A stretch of DNA of 64,000 bases from Cadophora sp. MPI-SDFR-AT-0126 (taxonomy: Eukaryota; Ascomycota; Leotiomycetes; Helotiales; Ploettnerulaceae), in NCBI GenBank assembly GCA_020747065.1, contig JAGMVK010000009.1, positions 1,364,001 through 1,428,000 on the forward strand. The letters run 5' to 3'. The translations under genes and the position numbers were made by a program. Below, in pieces: positions 24,700-38,300 of this stretch (positions are counted from its first letter, which is position 1; each line of letters begins with the position of its first letter). The notes beneath the pieces are model-generated. The model was given only the letters and a program-made list of their open reading frames with translations. It had not been told where the DNA came from and did no database searches.

Positions 24700-27620
24700 T
24701 AAGATATAAGATATAAGTAGATAAGCTTAGTATTAAGCTTAAGATCTCGCTAACTGTAATCTATAAACTAAATAGTATAGTAGAATAAGCTAGCTAAGAG
24801 GTAATTATAAGGGGTATTAAAATACGATTATTTGTAAATCTTCCTAAGAAACTTAAACTTAAATATATATTAGTAGGTATCTATTTATATAATAAATACC
24901 TAAATTATACGTAAAATTAGAGATTACTACTTAAAATAAATAATTAGTAATTCTGTAACTACTTTTAATAGTATAATCCTGCGATTATTATAAGACTAAT
25001 AGTAGATTTTAAACTTAACTGAAATAAGATCTATATCTTTAGATATAAGATATACTTATTAATAATAGAATAAGTACTTAAATAAGAAAAGAGAGTATTT
25101 AAAGTTAAACCCTATATGTATATCGATTATTTTATAGATTTCCGCGCTTCTAATATCTATAAAATCTAAGTACTATAACTTAATTAAATTATTATTACGT
25201 AAAATATTTACTTTAATAAAAAGAGCTTTTATATCTTTAAAAAAGAGAAGGTAGAGATCTCTATAAAAAAAGCTTAATCTCTTATAAAGCTTTTATAAGA
25301 TAAAGAAGTAATTAAATATATCTCTAGCTTTATAAAGGGCGTTTTAGAGAATATACTAAATAAGTATATAGTTACTTTAGATAAAGGGATTCTACTTAAT
25401 CTAAGGGAAGAGTAGATATAGGAAGCTTAACCTAAAATTATCATTAATAAGAGTTAGAACTTAAGGGTAAAAGATTATACTGGAAATTTAAGTACTATAA
25501 TTAGACTTCTAACTTTAGGAGCTATACCTGAACTAGAAAGTGTACTTAGTAAAGGTAGTAAGTAATTGTTATAGAGTATATTAAATCCAGGACCTACGTT
25601 AAGTATAGCGTAAAGTTTAGTAAGAATAAATTAGAGGGAATATAAGTAAGTGCTAGATTTAGTAATAAGTATATAGTAAGGTTAAGCACGGAGTCTGCCT
25701 TATTCTTTAATAATTAAGGTTCGAATTTTAATTAAGCTTCCTCTAATAGTAATTATAGGACTAGGATTAGTACTAGTACTATTAAGAGCTCTAAGTAAGT
25801 ATTAAGATATTAGAATAATAGATATACCTAAAGTAATAAGAGTAATAATACGCTTATAGATATTAAACTTATTAAGTAATCTACTAAGCGAACCGCTTAA
25901 CTTAAATACTAAAGCTAAAAGCGCTAGAAGTAAGCGAGCAGGTGAAAGAGAGTATAGAAGAGGTAAATATAGTAGAGTATTTATAATACTTACTACTTTA
26001 CTTTAGAAAGCGTAAAAGAGTTAGCTAGATATTAGTAGTAACTTAAAGCTTAGGAATAATCTCTTTAAAAAAGTATATGGAAATCTAGTAAATAAAGTAG
26101 ATTAAATACTTACTATATTTATACCTAATTAGTATATAATAGTAAAGAAGTAAGAGGAATTACAGAGGTCTATTTAAATAGTATATATAATTATTATAGT
26201 AACTATTTAAGAAAGTTATCTAATACTAAGCGAGAAGATCCTACTTCCTAAAATTAAGGTTTAAGATCTACTATTAGAACCTAAGAAATAGAGTAATCTT
26301 AAGAATCACTTAATAAAGTAGTAGTTTATAAAGGATATATATTTAGAAATAGGTAATATAGAAAATAAAAATATTAGATACTAAAAGTATTTAATTCAGA
26401 ACTTATAAGCTCGCTAATTCCTTTAATATAAGTTTTTAAGTATAAAGTAAATAAGAATAGATATACTAGCAGATATTAATTATGTATTATTATATATAAT
26501 AATCTTTAAAGTGAAAGTATAATTATTTTAACTTATATAAGTACTTTCTTCTTAAAATTATTCTGTATTACTATAGCGCTTATAGTAAAGTTTAATTTAG
26601 AGATTAAGTATTTTAATATAATTAATATATTTATTAATACACTTAGAGATATAGATAGTAAAACTATATATTACTATTTTTTCCCTAGATTCTAAAAGCT
26701 TAAATTTATACTACGAGTAGATTAAGCGCTTTACGAAATAAGAGACTCTTTATACTTATAGTATAAGTATATAAGTAAAACCTTAACGAACTTAAAACTC
26801 TCTCTATACTTAGAGAAGTCTTATATATTTATAAACGCAGAGTATAAAATACTAGTTCTTTTCTATATAAACGATATTTAAGTACTTTATTATTAAGATA
26901 ATTAAAAGCTCGGAGAAAAGATTATTAAATAATTAAAGAAAGTATATAATATATATAATCTTAAAGATATTTAGTAATTCTTAAGTATTAAGATAATTTA
27001 TAATAGAAAGCTTAAGACTATTTCCCTTATTTATAACTAATATATTAAAAAGATCATGTCTAAGTTTAAGTTAATAAATGAAAAGTACTTAAGTATACTA
27101 CTTTTACTTATTAATCTTTAAAAGAATTAAAAATAAGCTATTAAAAAGTAGATTAAGATATACTAAAAGCGTATAAGCTTAGTATTATATATTACGATTA
27201 TTATAAGACTAGACGTAGTATTCGCTACTATAGTACTCTTAAGATTTATAATAAATCTAAGTACTAAGCACTTCACTACTATATATTAGCTAATCTATTA
27301 TTTATATAAAACACGCTTTCTAAGTATTATATATAATAGAAAGTATAAAAGATCCTTAGTATATATGTCTAACGTATCTTTTACTAATAATACTAAATTA
27401 AAATAATTATCCTAAGAGTATATAATTATAATAATCGGTGATCTAGTGATTTAGAAAGTAGGACTATAAGCTACAGTAATAACTTTAACTACTAAAGTCG
27501 AAATTCTATTATTAAAGTATATAAGTAAAGAAGTTATAGCTTTATAAAGATTTTTTCGAGATCTAGCGTTAGATATTAATAAGATTTAAAAAATCTTTTA
27601 TAATAATTAATAAATAATTA
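24700..27620 (+). pseudogene. Pol of copia element G (integrase C-part, RT, RNase H)
   Basis: At about 25110-25200 the frame reads PYMYIDYFIDFRASNIYKI, matching the copia integrase/GKGGY region RAHIGYLVGYDSTNIYRIW. Reverse transcriptase (about 26340-26930) shows an AAKFNLEI-type segment, an ALYEIRDS segment for the usual ALYGLRRSP, and FFYVDDI degraded to LFYINDI near 26861. RNase H (27410-27600) keeps VEILLLKYISKEVIAL for the usual STTEAEYIALSEA. Stops are frequent. Confidence 0.78.
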
Positions 27621-30155
27621 GACTTATTATAAGTAAAAATAAGAGAATCTTAATAAAGCTTTACTATATAGATATTTAAAATATATAGTTAAAGTAAGAG
27701 TATACTTAAGGATTATTTAAGGTTATATATATTCTAATAGCTAATATACTTACTAATAGATTCATAAAGAATCTATTTTACTAGAAATTCGAGTACTTTA
27801 AAACTCTTTTAAACTTTAAGGATTATAAATCTAAAGTAAAAGAGCTTTAATTATACTTATTTAAAAGTTATATTTAAAAAAGAAGTATATAAACTTTTTA
27901 TTTATACTTTAAATAAAGGAGATTATTCTAGTAAATACCTTAAAAATCTAGGAAAACTTAGTAAAGCTTAGCTAAAATCTAGTAAAGTTTAGTAAGAATT
28001 TCCTAAACTAATATAAAAATCTAGTGTAAAGCCTAATAAAATCCTATAAACTAGTATAAAGATCTAAGTAAATCCTTTAAAAATCTTATAAACTATCTTA
28101 CGATTTTACTAAATTCTACTTACTAGCTTATTATTAATTTTATAATATCTGTAAAAGCTTATATAAGTTTCTTACACTTTAATCTACTTAATCTACTTCT
28201 ATTGTTCTTATTATTATCTTAGCGTTTTAGTAGCTTCTTTATTACTTATATAAGCTCCTTTATAAATATATTATTATTATTACTTCTATCTAAAAGCTTT
28301 AAATTATCTAATGTAACGTGAAGCGCTATATAATATTTCTTAATTTCCTACTTAAGAATTAGTAATATAATTATAGAAATAAAATAAAAAACTTATAAAA
28401 GAAGATATATTTTAATTAAGTGTATTAATTAAATAACGAGCTAGAGATAAGATATAAGATAAAGTAAAAGAGTAAGTATAGCTAAAAGCGCAGTTATAAT
28501 AATAGTTACTAGTAGTAATAATATTAGTATAGTAATAATTATAATCTCCCTTTCTAGATATAATAAATCGCATATACTTTAAGTATAGATTAGTAAACTC
28601 CTTTCTTATTTATATTATTAGTATATATTAAAATAAGTAATTATATTAAGTATAAAAAGAATAAGTATAAACTTACCTTATTATCTTTTAACTAGAGATT
28701 TTATACGCTTAGTAATAGTCTTAGGAATTAATTTAGCGAGCTTAAAGGGAATAGGATTAGTATTATAAAAGATTTTTAATATAGTAGTAGTACACTTCTT
28801 TCTAGCCTTACGCTTAAGTATAAGAGATAGATCTTCTTAAACTTAAAGATAATTAAATATACGCTTAAGAAGTAATAGTAAAGGGCGTATATAAGTAAGA
28901 AGAGTAATAGTATTACTATTATTAGAGCTAGAAAAATTAGTAAAATTACTATTATTATCCTAGATAAAAGAATTATTATTATTATTATTAAAGTACTTAT
29001 TCTCACTAGATTACTTATTCTAGCTAAAAGACTTATTCTAAGTGAAAGACTTATTTTAGTTGAATAGTGCTATACTAAAACGCTTAAGGCTAATAGAAAT
29101 CTAATTAACTAATCTAATATCAGATCTACTAGTAGATTATATATTAAAGGTATTATTATAAAAAAACAAAGATCTAATAATAAACTTAGGCTCGCTCTTA
29201 TCTTTATTATTATCCTAAGTATATATTAGTATATAAACTTTAAATAATTATAACTAAAAATAAATATAAGTATTTAAAAAAGAAATGAATTTACTTAGAC
29301 TACTTTATAAGCTTAACTTATATTACTTAAATTAATAACTTACTCTTTTATATAATATATAAGTTTAGTAACTCTATGATTACGATTAATAGAAGATTAT
29401 AAAAGAGTTTTAGAAAGTATCTAAAGTAGTTTAGGACTATAGTAATCTTTCTATATAAATTTAAAAAAGAAAAATAAGAGAAAAGATATAGAATATAAAG
29501 GACTATATAGTATATTAAAAGCTTAAAGATACAGAAGTATAAAAAATCTGGAATTAATATACCTTAAGGAAGTATATAATTACCTAGGGAATACGTAATT
29601 ACTTACTAATATATAACTAATTAAAGCGCGCTATTATATACTGTTTACTAGTTCACTTCTGACTTTTAGCGTACCTTTCTAAAAAATCACTAATTCACTT
29701 CGCCTTTACTAATTAATACTCGTTCTAATTTAATTACTTATATTTAGTAACTGCAGAGCCTTACTTAAATTTAATAATAACTACTTATTTATACGCTTCT
29801 TAATTCATATATAATTATAAATTAAATTACTTTATATAATCTTTAGAATTAAATCTTTAATTATTCTTTTATTTGTATTCTTTAACTAAATTATTCTATA
29901 TATATATTCACGATATAAGAATATATTATATACTAAACTTACATAATCTTTATTTACTTATTTAATTATAATATATTTATTTATACTTTCCTTTATAATC
30001 TAAGTATATATATTATAAATATATATTTATAATCGTTGTACTTATCTAGGGAATATATATATATATATATATGAAGTGCTCGCTACTTCAGACTTAATCT
30101 TTATTTATATAAATCTAATAGTAAGACTCTTAGACTTAAGCTTACTATAAAAGTG

Positions 30156-30350
30156 TATTAAACGCACTTTATTAGAAGTTATATCTGGTCTAGTATATAC
30201 TTAGTAAGTATACTATATATATATAATATGCTCTTAGGCCCTCCCTTAAGGAGGTAACGCTCTTTTAAATATATCTTTTTATACTATACTTTTACTCTAA
30301 TTAGGAGATCTTATCTCTTTAATCCAGCCTGCTCGCACTACTATATAATA
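30156..30350 (+). repeat. Right LTR of copia element G
   Basis: 195-bp partner of the left LTR. It is preceded by a (TA)n microsatellite and a small GAAGTGCTCGCTACTTC hairpin at about 30053-30090. Confidence 0.86.
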
Positions 30351-31499
30351 TAACTAAAATATAAATATAATATACCTTAGAATTCAGATACTAGTATTAG
30401 AATACTCTTTAGTAGTTTCGCTTAGAACTTAATTACTTAAACTATACTTAATAAGATATATAAAGTAGTTAAGTTAATATAAGTAAAAGTATAGAAATTA
30501 ATATTATAAGATATAAAAAGAGGCTAAGAGTTTATAATTTCTATAAAAGAAAGTTTAAGATAGAACTTTACTAGTTTAGAAATAAATACTTAATCTTTTA
30601 CTTTTATATTAATAATAAGGTTTATTATATTAATAAGTATAAGAAGCTTTATTATAGCTTAAATAAGAAAGAAGTAAAAGAAGTAGTTAAAAAGTAAAGA
30701 ATAATATAAGTTAGCGTAATTAGACTTAAGACTATTAGAATAAAGTAAAACTCGGATTTAGAAGCTTAAAAAAAACCTCTTAGATTTATATTATTATAAA
30801 GCTTCTTATTCACGATACTAAGTTAAACTTAAAAGCTATAACTAATCTAGGTAAAAAGATAATTATTATTATTTATATATCTAAAGATATAAAACTTAGA
30901 TAAGTAAAAATTAATACTAATATAAGAACTAAGTAAGCTTTTCTAAATAAAGTATAAAAGTAAAGAATAAAATAAAAGAAAGATTATAAAGTTATCTTAG
31001 ATAGAATAAATTAAGAGTCTAGATAACTTAAGACTACTAATAATAATTAGAAGATAAATAATATAAATAGTAGTTTTAAAATAGAAATTATTAAGAAAAG
31101 TACTGGGGCTAGGAGGTAAAAGAAAATAAGCTAGTAAAGAACTATTAAAGTACTAAAATAAGAAAAATTCCTTAATAAATATATTATCTTTTTTACTTAA
31201 AAGAATATAATTAATATTATTATAAATTAAGACTTAAAAGTTAAGATTAAGGACCTTTATAGCTTATAAGCTTAATAAAATAAGATAATAAATCAAACTA
31301 TTCTCTTAGTACTAATTAAAAGAGGCTCTAATATTTATATTAATCTAGTTAAGAAAGATAAAATTAATAAACTTAAATCTAGTATTCTTAATACTATAGA
31401 TATTAGTAAAATTAATATAAGAAATATTAAGACTCTTACGAACTTTATTATTAAATAAGATAAAATAATTAAGAATTATCTAAAGCTTACTATATGAAC

Positions 31500-34400
31500 C
31501 TCTAAAATATAAGTAATAGTTGCGAAGAAAATTAGAGTTTAAGCTATAGTAGACTCTAGGTCTAAAGTTAATATTATTAATAAGACTATTACTAAAGTAG
31601 CTTAACTACTAATTATTTCTTATAAAACTATAACTTTCTAAATTATTATAAGAGATTAAGTAACTTTTAATAAGAAGATTAAGAATATTATTATTAATAT
31701 TAAAAATATTCAGAATTATACTAACTTCTTTATTATTAAGGATATTAGTTGTAACTTATTACTTAAAATACTATTTATTTTTAAAAACTACTTAAGTTTA
31801 AAGTACCTTAGTAATAAAATAATAGTTATAATATTTATAGATATAACTTATATAAGAACTAAGTAAGTTATTATTACTAGAAATCTTATTAATATTAGAA
31901 ATAAATCGGAAAACACTTAACTAGTATATATATTAGAATAAGTACTAGTATATAAAAAGACCTAGATAAACTAGAATAGAAAGTTTTTACTTCTAATCTA
32001 AGATCACGAATTAAGATAAAGGGTTTTATAGGAATTACTAGCGCTAAGTTATTAGATTAGGATATAATAAAAATAAAATAGTAAAAAAATTATAATTTAA
32101 CTTATAAACTAGAATTATAAGTAGTTATAAGTAAAATATATTTAATTTAATTAGACTTAAAAGATAAAGAGTTTATATTTTTTATTAATAATAATTCTTT
32201 ATTATAAACTAAAACTAAGATTATAAATATTAATATACTTTATAAAAAGAAAGTAAATAAGATAAAACTAGTAGATCTTAAGACTTTAAATAAAAATATA
32301 CTTAAAGAAATTAATAACTAATTTAAGTAAAATAAGAAAGTATAGTTACTATAACTTAAAAGACTATTTATAAATTATATTACTAATTGATTTTTAAATA
32401 AAAAGCTAGGATACTAGCTTATATAAGAAATATTTAATTAATTAACTATTAGTAAGTAATTAATAATAAAAGAATAAGAATTATTATTTTAAATATTACT
32501 AAATTATAAGAAAGCTTTAATCTTTAACTAGACTTAACTTAATAAGATTAAGAAGGAAGTTACTTTACTATTAAAGATTAAAATTATACTATATAAAGCT
32601 TAGTAAGAGAAATTATTTTTAGTCTTAAAAGCTCTTTTAAAGAAAGTGATTTCTATACTTAAGGAATATCTGAAGTAAGGAATTATAGAACTATACTATA
32701 ATCTATACTAAAATAAGTAATTTTTAGTTATAAAGAAAGAGAAAAGGGCTTTTTAATTAATTATAGCTATTATTAAAATAAATAGAGTTACTATTTAAGA
32801 TACTAATATTCCTTTAAATATAAATTAGTTTTCTATATAGTTTAGTAGACTTATAATAACTTTCTTAATTAATCTATTCTCTAAGTATAATTAATTTATA
32901 TTAGATATATACTTATAGAATATAATAGTAATTTATACTTTACTAAGCTTTCTTTATATAACTAGATTACTTTAAGGAGCTACTAACTTTATAGCTTAGT
33001 TTATTTTAAGTTATTTATAAGATTTTACTTAATTATATCTTAGATATTATACTACTATATATAAATAATATTAGAGTTAAGGGTTCTATTTTATTCTATA
33101 ATAATAAAGAAGTCCTACTAGGGATTTAAAAGTTTATTATAGAATATATTTAAAATCTAGATAAGGTTCTAATATACTTTAAGTAATTAGAAGCTATTAT
33201 TAAACTTAAATCCTAGTATTAAATCCTAGTATTACTTACTTAGACTTAAAATTATAGGATTTATTACTAATAGTAATAGCTAGCGCCCTGAAATAGCGAC
33301 AGTATTAAAGATTTAAGAATAAGAGAGATATAATAATATTTTAGAAGCTAGAGCCTTTATTAGAGTTATAATATATTATTAGCTATAAATAAAAAATTCC
33401 TTAATTATTATAGCTTTAATATATATTATAATACAGAAGGGAGTTATATTTAATTAGTAGAACTCTTAGAAGTAAGTTATATAATAGCTTAAGGATACTT
33501 TACTTAGTGCTTTATTCTTAGTTAAGATTAATTATAGTCCTAAAGTAGGCTCTATTATACTTATAGTAAATACTAATAAGATTAATTAAAGAATTATCTT
33601 ATAGTAGCTTAATAACTAGAAGAAGAGATATCTAATATAATTTAAGAGTAGTTTCTAGAATCCTATAAAAAGTAAGTATAATATAATAAAAGGAAATACT
33701 AAGAAGCTCTGAAAACTATAAAGAAAATATAAAGTAAACTTTATAGAGTATATTTTATTTTTAAAATTAATATAAAAGTTCTTATAAAATAATTAAATAA
33801 AGTAGCTAGTAACTTACTTAAAGTATTACTTATAAATTAGATTACTTAGATATACTTAATAGACTTTAAAGTTAAATATATTCTAGAAATAAAGAATACT
33901 ACTACTGATAAGCTATTATAATATAAAAGAGAGTACTTCTTAGATATTAATAAGTAGATTTTAAATAAACTTAGCTTAATCTTAATATTTACTATTTCCT
34001 TTAAATAACTTATAAATTAAGATTATAAGTTAATAGAATAAATTCTATAGCTAAACTACTCTGAAGAATTAGAGTAAATTACTAAGTTTCTTTACTTATT
34101 AAAATAACTAAGAATAATTAAATTAAGTAATTATAAAAAATTTAAGAATTAAGCTCTTTAGTACTTTACTTAAGATAAGTATCTTTATTAAAGAGCTAAT
34201 AATTATAATTAAGTACGCCTTATTATTAAAGGTAAGCTTAAATAATTTAAAGTTATTAAGAACTATTATAATAAAGAAGAGTATAAAAGTGCTAAATTAG
34301 CTTTTTTTCGCTTTTTAAAGTAATTCTTTTAGGCTAGTTTTTATAAAGATTATAAAGGCTTTTATAAAAATTATAAGAAATACTAGAAAAGATAACTTAG

Positions 34401-35340
34401 TTATAAAAAAAACTTACTATATTTAACTTAGTTAATTAAGCTATTTAAATATATTAGCTTAGATATTATAAGAGTTCTTATACTAGATAATAGGAAAAAA
34501 TACTTTATTTTAATAAAAAAGGACTTATTAGAATAGATTAAAGGGAGATTACTTATAAGAGCTAAATCTATTAATATTACTAAGTTCTTATAAAAAGAGA
34601 TTATTTATTAGTATAATCTTTTTAGTAGACTTATAGTTAATAAAAGACCTAAGAATAAGAAAATAATATAGGAATTTATATTAAAATATAATATTAAGAG
34701 AATCTAGATCTTAGTTTATAATTCTAAGGCTAATAAGAATATTAAGTATACTTATTAAGATATTTTAGATAACTTTTTTAAAGTAATAAAAAGAGGTTTT
34801 TATAAATAAATAAATAAATTTAAGAGTATCCTCTTTACTTTAAGAATATTAATCTATTAGCTAATTAGAGTAATACTATTCTTTTTACTTTATAATTAAG
34901 AGGCTATTTTATCCTTAGAAAGTAAGTTTTTAGTTTAGAGAATAATAGATTATAGTAAAGTTTATATTAGAGAAGATCTTCTAGCTCTTTAAGCTTATTA
35001 ACTAGAACTCCGAAATAAGGATATTAAAGATATTATCCTTTATAAGAGAAAGTATTAGAAAGCTATAAAAGAGATATAAGATTAAATATAAGTTCTTAAA
35101 GCTAAGCTAATTATAAAGAATAACTTAGTTCTAGTCTATAATATATAGTAATTAATCGATTTTTTAGTAGATATAAAATTAAAGTACTAATAATATAAGT
35201 TATATAGAGTCTTTAAGAAGGATTTTTAGAAAAGGTATTATTAGTTATAAAAGCTTAATAGGATTACTCTTAAGGAAATATTTACTATAAACTAATTTAA
35301 ATAATTCTTTTAGTAAGATTAAATACTTTTCTTACTCTTA
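31500..35340 (+). pseudogene. Pol of gypsy element C (protease, RT, RNase H, integrase)
   Basis: Protease-like sequence starts near 31500. Reverse transcriptase runs about 32560-33160; its catalytic YxDD box at about 33059 reads YINN, both aspartates changed as by G-to-A RIP. RNase H lies about 33720-34300. Integrase follows from 34400: the segment at 34711-34755 corresponds to SAYNPxANGxIERGH, and a long stretch to 35330 matches the C-terminal integrase region including a YRVFKKDF-like motif. Frequent TAA/TAG make the polyprotein non-functional. Order PR-RT-RH-IN identifies Ty3/gypsy. Confidence 0.8.
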
Positions 35341-35399
35341 GAGACTAAAAGTAATTTATTAGAATTAGAAGATAATATAGATAGTAATAATAATTATAA

Positions 35400-38300
35400 A
35401 GAATTAAAAAGTAATAAAACTCTTACTAGAATACTACTAACTATCCTTTATTCTATTTTATAAGTAGTCTTTCCTAAATTAATTACTACTTAATAAGCTA
35501 GTTATTATTAACTTCTATATAATTCTTAATCTAGACTATAACTCTTATAAGATAAGGTTTTCTTATAAACTTAATTAAGATAAGATATATATATTTTCTT
35601 ATATTTACTATTTTTTCTAAATACTTTTTACTCTTCTTTTAATAGATTTTTATTTAAAATATACTTTCTTTACTTTATTTCCTTAGTCTTATCTTTATAC
35701 TTTTTACTATTTTACTCTAAAAAGTATTATTTATATTTCTTATACAGTTAAAAAGCTTATATATTCTCTTTTATTTATTTAGTTAAATTTCCTTTATATA
35801 TAATACTCTTTTCCTTATATAATTTATTATTTATTTTAGTTATTATATATATAATAGTACTAATATAATTAGTTAAGAAGTAATTAGTTACTAAAGTTAT
35901 TTATTAATATTTATTTACTTAAAGAGTGAATTCGATTACTTAATTAAGTAAGTATAGAATATTTATTATATATTATAGAACTAGAAAGAATAATCTTAGG
36001 CGCTAGTATAGTTAGCTTTACTAAGAGTCTATATATTCTCTATCTTAGTAGTTCTTCTCTTATAATCTTTACTCTTTTATACTAACTAGTAATAAAATTT
36101 TCCTAATCTGAAAATTATACTAAAAATCTAAATTTAAAAGTTAATAATTAAAAATCTATCTAAATTTTACTTATAAGCTAGCTTATAAGTTAAATTTATT
36201 ATTAAAGATAGTACTTAAATCTATTCTCTTAAAGAATACTAAGGATTTAATTAATAATCTTAGCTTAAGAATTAAGAAGTACTAAATACTAAATAAAAAA
36301 GTTAAGAAGTTTATAACTATTATCTTAAGTAATAATAAGCTTAATATAATTATTATAAGACTTTCTAAGATACTAATTAAAGGAAAAGGAAAAGAAGTAG
36401 CTAAAATAATTAATAATCCTAGCTTATAAGTTAGTTTAAGACTAGAATAATAAGAAAAAGTAATTATAGAAATATCTAGTATTAAGGAATTATTTAATAG
36501 TATTAGCTTAAAGATATAAGCTATACTAATTACTTAAGGTAATATATATCTAGAGAAGTACTTAGAGAGAAAGGATAAAGTTCTTATAAATTAATAAGAA
36601 ATATTATAAGAATACTTAATAAAAGAGAAAGGCTTTAATACTAAGGCCTTTATAAAATACTATTATATCTTAAAAAAGTATATTAATATAGTCTTAAATT
36701 AAAGAAATAAGAAGATATAAAATCTTAAGAAGATTATAAAAAATTAGACTATTAATTATAAGAAGATATTTATTATAGAATACTTAAGTACTATTAGTTC
36801 GGATTAATTAATAACTAACTTTAGTATACTATTTATTAAAATTCTTACTTTTCTATAAGTTCTACTAGTTTTAAATAAGTATATTATTAATTATACTTAA
36901 GTACTAAAAGTTATAAAAAATACTATATTAAGAGGCTAGAAAGATATTAAGTTTAATTCCTATACTCTAAAATATTACTAGGAATACTTAAATAATACTA
37001 ACTTTTTTACTTAGATTACTATTCTACTAACTAAATATAAATTATATTAGATTAATCTTAAAGTATTTTAGTACAGCCTTTTTATTCTAATTACTTAAAA
37101 TAATACTAGACTTAATAGAGATTTCTTAGATAAGAACTAATTAACTTAATTCTTTATAACTAATACTAAAGAAGTAGAGACTAAAATTACTAAGTAAATA
37201 GCTATAAACTAAGCTAATACTCTAGTACTTACTAGTAGTCTTATCCCTACTATAATTATAAGTAGTTTAACTAAAACTTCTATTACTTAAATCTAGTAAA
37301 AAAGTCTAGTACTAAAAGAGACTAATAAGCTAGGCTTATAAGTTAAAAGTACTGAAAAATCGCTTAAGCTAGTAATAAATCTAAAAGAGAATACTAATCT
37401 TACTTCTCTAGAAAGCTAGAAAGCTAAGGTACTAAATAATTAATAAGAGATTAGTGAATCGGAATAACTTATTAATTTTATTATAGAACTACTTAAAGTA
37501 AAGAAGAACTTAAAGGAAAATACTAAGCTCTCTTTAATAATATAAGATAATTATATATTAGATAATTCTAAAATAACTAATAATCTAGGCTTATTAGTTA
37601 ACTTTAAGGATTTTAAGCTTAAGTTCCTAAATTTTATTAATTTTATAAAGGAGAATCCTAAGGCTACTCTAGTAGTTAAGATACTATTTCTTAAGGATAA
37701 AGAAAAGGCTATTATTATAACTAATAATAATAGACTTAATATTAAACCTCTACTTATAATCCTTTAAATACTAAAGGAACTTTAAGAGTATATTACTTAA
37801 TTTTATAATTAAATACTTTAAGAGTTACGAAAGTATTTTAATTTCTTTATTATTATTCTTAATATTAAAGTAATTACTTAAAAAGAGACTTTAGCTTATA
37901 TTAATTAGATCTTTAATCTTATTTAATTCGAATTTCTTACTATTACTATTCTTAATAATATTACTTAAGAGAATAAATTAACTTATAATTCTAAATTACT
38001 AGTTAGAATACCTTAAGCCCTAAAGGAATAGTATAGTATTAATAAAGTTAAGTTAAATAAAAAGGCTTATAACTATAAGGTTTCTATTTATATTAAGAGA
38101 ATTACTAAGTATAATAATTTTTTTATTATAAATATACTTTTTACTAAATATTTTTGCTTTATTAAATACGCTATAGACTTATATCCTCTTAAAATAAAAT
38201 ATATAGACTTTATATATAAATTCTATATTAGAAAGTATAGCTAATACTATAGATTAGTAGACTAAGTAAAGTTAAGTTATTTTATAAGTTATTTTAGTAT

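Larger units (their letters stand above)
21919..30350 (+). mobile_element. Ty1/copia retrotransposon G, nested in gag of C
   Basis: The LTRs 21919-22113 and 30156-30350 are 195 bp each, start TATTAAACGC and end GATA/AATA, consistent with TG...CA after RIP. A perfect TAACT duplication flanks them (21914-21918 and 30351-30355). The interior carries integrase before reverse transcriptase and RNase H on the plus strand, the Ty1/copia order. The total of 8.4 kb exceeds a usual copia element; about 2.3 kb between RNase H and the right LTR is unassigned. Confidence 0.86.

Noticed and set aside
28776..29006. 76-codon minus-strand open frame in the AT-rich block
   Set aside because: It is a run of I/L/Y codons produced by ATT-rich simple sequence, inside copia element G, with no domain or codon signature.
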